Assembly (NCBI RefSeq): GCF_003352005.1
Contig: NZ_CP024848.1
Location: forward strand, 1,435,001 to 1,499,000
Reading direction: 5' to 3'
DNA length: 64,000 bases
Source: Oceanobacillus zhaokaii
Lineage (GTDB): Bacteria; Bacillota; Bacilli; Bacillales; Amphibacillaceae
The notes beneath the pieces are model-generated. The model saw only the letters and a program-made list of their open reading frames with translations. It searched no databases and was not told where the DNA came from. Positions 60,431-64,000 of this stretch are shown piece by piece (position 1 is the first letter of the stretch; the number at the start of each line of letters is the position of its first letter). The position numbers and the translations under genes are program-made.

Positions 60431-62815
60431 ATGAGCGAAATAAATCATGCAACACTTGGAATTACAGGAATGACCTGTGCTGCATGTTCCAGCCGTATTG
60501 AAAAAACTTTAAATAAAATGGATGGAGTAGAAGCACAAGTTAATTTAACGACAGAAAAAGCAACCGTAGATTATGATTCAGAGAAAACTTCCATAGAAGA
60601 CATTACGAAGAAAATTGAAAATGCCGGCTACGGTGTTTTAATAGAAAAAACAGAATTAGATGTCTTTGGAATGACCTGTGCTGCCTGTTCGAATCGAATT
60701 GAAAAGGTATTGAATAAGCAAGAAGGGGTAAAGCTTGCAACTGTTAACTTAACAACAGAAACAGCATCCATAGAATATAACCCTGGACTCACAGATACGA
60801 AAGCATTAATTGAGAAAATCAAAAATGTGGGTTATGATGCGAAACCTAAAGCGGAAGCAGCGGAAAAGCAAACACATAAAGAAAAAGAAATTAAAAATAT
60901 GAAGACAAAATTAGTTGTTTCAGCAGTGTTATCTGTACCGCTATTATTAACCATGTTGGTTCATTTATTTAATCTGACAATACCGGATATATTCATGAAT
61001 CCTTGGTTCCAATTTGCTTTAGCAACACCAGTTCAATTTATCATCGGCTGGCAATTTTATGTTGGTGCCTTTAAGAACCTGAAAAATGGTGGAGCCAATA
61101 TGGATGTATTAGTTGCATTAGGTACAAGTGCTGCCTATTTCTATAGTTTATTCGAAGCATTTAAGACCATCGGCAATCCCGAATATATGCCTCACTTATA
61201 CTTTGAAACAAGTGCTGTATTAATCACATTGATTTTATTTGGTAAGTATTTGGAGGCAAGAGCAAAAAGCCAGACAACGAATGCCCTATCCTCGTTGCTT
61301 AATTTACAGGCTAAAGAAGCTCGCATTATAAGAAATGGTCAAGAAATTATGATTCCAGTTGAGGAAGTTGTCGTTGGTGACTGGCTGGTGGTAAAACCTG
61401 GAGAGAAAATACCAGTTGACGGTATAGTTATAAAGGGAAGAACATCTGTCGATGAATCGATGATTACTGGAGAATCTATCCCAATTGAAAAGGATGTTGA
61501 CGCGACTGTTATCGGTTCGACGATAAACAAAAATGGCTCGATTCAAATGGAAGCGACAAAAGTAGGTAAGGATACTGCCCTTGCATCGATTGTGAAAATA
61601 GTCGAGGATGCACAAGGATCGAAAGCACCAATTCAACGACTAGCTGATGTTATATCTGGCTATTTCGTACCGATAGTTGTAGGAATTGCCATTCTAACAT
61701 TTATTGCATGGATAGTGTTTGTAGAGCCTGGTCAATTTGAACCTGCTTTAGTCGCAGCAATAGCTGTACTTGTTATTGCCTGTCCTTGTGCTTTGGGGCT
61801 TGCAACACCAACATCCATTATGGTTGGTACGGGAAAGGCTGCAGAGAACGGAATTCTTTTTAAAGGTGGAGAACACCTAGAAAGAACGCATCAGTTAGAG
61901 GCAATCGTTCTTGATAAAACAGGTACCATCACAAAAGGTAAACCTGAAGTAACAAACTTTACAGGTGATGAGGAAGCATTACAGTTACTTGCAAGTGCGG
62001 AAAAAGGTTCAGAGCATCCACTTGCAGAAGCAATTGTTGCTTATGCAACGGAGCATGATATTGATTTATTTGAAGTAGATAGTTTCAATGCTATACCTGG
62101 GCAAGGTATCGAAGCTATGATTTCAAATAATACTATTCTTGTTGGTAATCGGAAATTAATGCAAGAGTGCCAAATTGAAGTTGGTGGTGCGGAACAAGAA
62201 GTGGTCGATTACGAAGTGGATGGAAAAACTGCTATGCTAATTGCTATTAATGGTGAGTATCGAGGAATTGTTGCTGTTGCAGACACGATTAAAGAGACAG
62301 CACCACAAGCGATTAGAGAGCTAAAAGAGCAGGGCCTGGAAGTTATCATGTTAACAGGAGATAATGAGAGGACTGCCCAAGCAATTGCAAAACAGGTTGG
62401 CATTAATCAAGTAATCGCCCAAGTATTACCTGAAGAAAAAGCGGATAAAGTAAAGGAAATTCAGGTTAAAGGTAAAAAAGTTGCAATGGTTGGAGATGGG
62501 GTAAATGATGCACCTGCATTAGCAATCGCTGATATTGGAATTGCAATTGGTACAGGAACAGACGTGGCAATTGAAGCTGCAGACGTTACAATTCTTGGTG
62601 GTGAACTATTGCTCATACCGAAAGCAATTAAGATCAGCCATATGACGATTAGAAATATCCGTCAAAACCTCTTCTGGGCATTCGGCTACAATATAGCAGG
62701 AATCCCGGTTGCAGCAATCGGACTGCTTGCACCATGGATTGCAGGTGCAGCAATGGCATTAAGTTCGGTAAGTGTGGTTTCTAACTCACTTCGCTTAAAA
62801 CGAGTGAAACTATAG
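60431..62815 (+). CDS. copA: Cu(I)-exporting P1B-type ATPase CopA
   Basis: A 794-residue pump with two N-terminal heavy-metal domains (GMTCAAC at about 13-19 and 80-86), eight membrane helices, the Cu(I) site CPC in [14 protein letters not shown], the phosphorylation motif [18 protein letters not shown] (HP motif) and the hinge [10 protein letters not shown]. It removes Cu(I) from the cytosol, loaded by CopZ. GGGGGG-type ribosome site just after csoR. Confidence 0.95.
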   Translation: MSEINHATLGITGMTCAACSSRIEKTLNKMDGVEAQVNLTTEKATVDYDSEKTSIEDITKKIENAGYGVLIEKTELDVFGMTCAACSNRIEKVLNKQEGVKLATVNLTTETASIEYNPGLTDTKALIEKIKNVGYDAKPKAEAAEKQTHKEKEIKNMKTKLVVSAVLSVPLLLTMLVHLFNLTIPDIFMNPWFQFALATPVQFIIGWQFYVGAFKNLKNGGANMDVLVALGTSAAYFYSLFEAFKTIGNPEYMPHLYFETSAVLITLILFGKYLEARAKSQTTNALSSLLNLQAKEARIIRNGQEIMIPVEEVVVGDWLVVKPGEKIPVDGIVIKGRTSVDESMITGESIPIEKDVDATVIGSTINKNGSIQMEATKVGKDTALASIVKIVEDAQGSKAPIQRLADVISGYFVPIVVGIAILTFIAWIVFVEPGQFEPALVAAIAVLVIACPCALGLATPTSIMVGTGKAAENGILFKGGEHLERTHQLEAIVLDKTGTITKGKPEVTNFTGDEEALQLLASAEKGSEHPLAEAIVAYATEHDIDLFEVDSFNAIPGQGIEAMISNNTILVGNRKLMQECQIEVGGAEQEVVDYEVDGKTAMLIAINGEYRGIVAVADTIKETAPQAIRELKEQGLEVIMLTGDNERTAQAIAKQVGINQVIAQVLPEEKADKVKEIQVKGKKVAMVGDGVNDAPALAIADIGIAIGTGTDVAIEAADVTILGGELLLIPKAIKISHMTIRNIRQNLFWAFGYNIAGIPVAAIGLLAPWIAGAAMALSSVSVVSNSLRLKRVKL

Positions 62816-62840
62816 ACTAATTTAAAGGAGGTGAATGGTT

Positions 62841-63047
62841 ATGGAAAAAACATTAATGGTACAAGGCATGTCATGTGGCCATTGCAAAGCGTCAGTAGAA
62901 GGTGCATTAAAAAAATTAGATGGTGTATCAGCTGCTGAAGTTAATTTAGAATCTAGTAATGTAGAAATTACTTATGATGAAGCAAAAGTTTCATTGAAAA
63001 ATATGAAAGAAGCTATTGAAGAACAAGGCTATGATGTTGAAGCCTAG
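62841..63047 (+). CDS. copZ: Copper chaperone CopZ
   Basis: A 68-residue ferredoxin-like chaperone with GMSCGHC (C12, C15) and the C-terminal EEQGYDVEA. It carries Cu(I) to CopA. AAGGAGGTGA supports ATG 62841 over the ATG six bases earlier, which overlaps the ribosome site. Confidence 0.93.
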   Translation: MEKTLMVQGMSCGHCKASVEGALKKLDGVSAAEVNLESSNVEITYDEAKVSLKNMKEAIEEQGYDVEA

Positions 63048-63057
63048 AATATCAAAT

Positions 63058-63092
63058 AAAAGGCTGGTTTTCTTTTCGGAAAATCAGCTTTT
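63058..63092 (+). terminator. Terminator after copZ
   Basis: AAAAGGCTGGTTTTC / GGAAAATCAGCTTTT stem with a 5-nt loop, 11 bp after the copZ stop. Confidence 0.85.
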
Positions 63093-63234
63093 CATCTTAA
63101 TTTTCTTCTTAATAGTGTCCAATGAATTACTGCTTCCATAATAGATGTAAAGCAATATTAATTTTACAATATTTGCATCTTTTGTAACTTAGCATTTAAA
63201 ATAGAGTTATACATAACTTAAGGAGAGAAGCATA

Positions 63235-63996
63235 GTGATTGGGATAATAAAGGAGAACGTAAATTCCATACCAAGTTTGGTTGTAGTTGATTCGAATAAG
63301 AAAAAAGAAGCATTACCAATGATTACTTATTTTCATGGATTTACGAGTGCGAAGGAACATAATTTAGATATCGCATTTCTACTAGCTGAAAAAGGTTTTC
63401 GTGTTGTACTTCCAGACAGTAAAATGCATGGAGAAAGAGACACAACAACATCAATCATTCAAAGGACAATCGGTTTCTGGGATATAGTGATGCAAAATGT
63501 AAAAGAACTTTCAGAGATTCGGGATTATTATGAGCAGAAAAAGCTCATCTTAGATGGTAGATTTGGTGTAGCCGGAACGAGTATGGGAGGAATTACAACC
63601 TCTGCAGCATTGACACAATACCCTTGGATTAAAACTGCAGCCGTCCTAATGGGCTCTCCACGAATAACGACGTTTGCTAAGCAATTAATTAATAATTATA
63701 AGAAGGTAATGGATCTTCCAGTTACAGACGTGATGATTGAAAATTTATATGTACAGCTTGAGCATTATGATTTATCGACACAGATTGAGAAGCTGAATCA
63801 ACGTCCAGTTTTATTTTGGCATGGTGATAAAGACCAGGTTGTGCCGTTTGACCATTCGTACTCGTTCTATGAAGAGGCAAGGAAGCTATATGACAAACAA
63901 GAAAATATCAAGTTTATTAAAGAAATAAATTGTGATCATAAAGTAAGTAGACATGCTATTTTGGAAACGATAAAATGGTTTGAACAGCACCTGTAA
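63235..63996 (+). CDS. yitV: Alpha/beta hydrolase, YitV-like esterase
   Basis: A 253-residue hydrolase with TYFHGFTSAKEHN (oxyanion/His-Gly), nucleophile Ser in VAGTSMGGITTSAA (about S116), Asp in WHGDKDQVVPF and His in CDHKVSRHA, the YitV/prolyl-oligopeptidase-like group. GTG start behind AAGGAGAG. In B. subtilis yitV lies next to yitU; here the copper and accessory genes separate them by 13 kb. The stop codon lies just inside the window. Substrate unknown. Confidence 0.86.
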   Translation: MIGIIKENVNSIPSLVVVDSNKKKEALPMITYFHGFTSAKEHNLDIAFLLAEKGFRVVLPDSKMHGERDTTTSIIQRTIGFWDIVMQNVKELSEIRDYYEQKKLILDGRFGVAGTSMGGITTSAALTQYPWIKTAAVLMGSPRITTFAKQLINNYKKVMDLPVTDVMIENLYVQLEHYDLSTQIEKLNQRPVLFWHGDKDQVVPFDHSYSFYEEARKLYDKQENIKFIKEINCDHKVSRHAILETIKWFEQHL

Positions 63997-64000
63997 ACTG

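Noticed and set aside
61304..61636. 110-codon minus-strand frame inside copA
   Set aside because: Antisense to conserved P-type ATPase sequence; no independent signals.

Overview
This is an AT-rich stretch of chromosome from a spore-forming, probably halotolerant member of the Bacillaceae (Oceanobacillus/Virgibacillus type). Sporulation is shown by a complete gerP cluster and an alpha/beta-type SASP. A glycine-betaine importer fits osmotolerance. Gene order follows Bacillus subtilis in long blocks: yhaH-trpP-hit-ecsAB; hmoB-pbpF-hemEHY; yhfH-yhfI-lplJ; comK, a yhjD-like gene, yhjE, a sipV-like gene, addBA, gerP, yisL; and yitS (degV)-yitT-yitU-yitV. The genus is an inference from content, not from an alignment.

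Layout. 0-1.5 kb: end of a betaine ABC importer. 1.5-6 kb: yhaH, trpP (with a TRAP-like leader), hit, a highly structured non-coding stretch, ecsAB. 6-11.6 kb: ferritin-like protein, a LiaFSR three-component system, a disulfide-bond pair, an orphan metallopeptidase. 11.6-18.8 kb: an accessory-looking run of small genes (VanZ-like, UppP-like, two membrane microproteins, a LysR gene lacking a normal start codon, an HD protein, a shattered HAD gene, FosB). 18.8-25.3 kb: HmoB, PbpF and HemE/CpfC/CgoX of coproporphyrin-dependent haem synthesis. 25.5-38 kb: YhfH/YhfI/LplJ, ComK, signal peptidase, AddB, and AddA broken by a one-base frameshift. 38.4-40.4 kb: gerPA-PF behind a sigma-K-type promoter. 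40.6-50.2 kb: rocD, yisL, a membrane-anchored alpha-amylase homologue lacking its catalytic residues, SDR, DegV, YitT, Nfu-N, YitU. 50.5-53.4 kb: YfcC carrier plus PepD dipeptidase. 53.4-58.8 kb: a decaying accessory stretch with gene remnants, an alpha/beta hydrolase, a lone HpaB and a GNAT. 58.8-63.1 kb: copper homeostasis (YdhK, Csp, CsoR, CopA, CopZ). 63.2-64 kb: YitV esterase.

Themes. Several genes bear on cell-envelope stress and antibiotics (LiaFSR, UppP-like, VanZ-like, FosB, EcsAB, PbpF). Haem synthesis sits beside a haem-degrading enzyme. Copper sensing, export, chaperoning and storage are gathered in one divergent cluster. Intergenic DNA carries at least two families of dispersed repeats of about 60-340 bp, in both orientations. 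No rRNA, tRNA, CRISPR array or intact transposase was seen.
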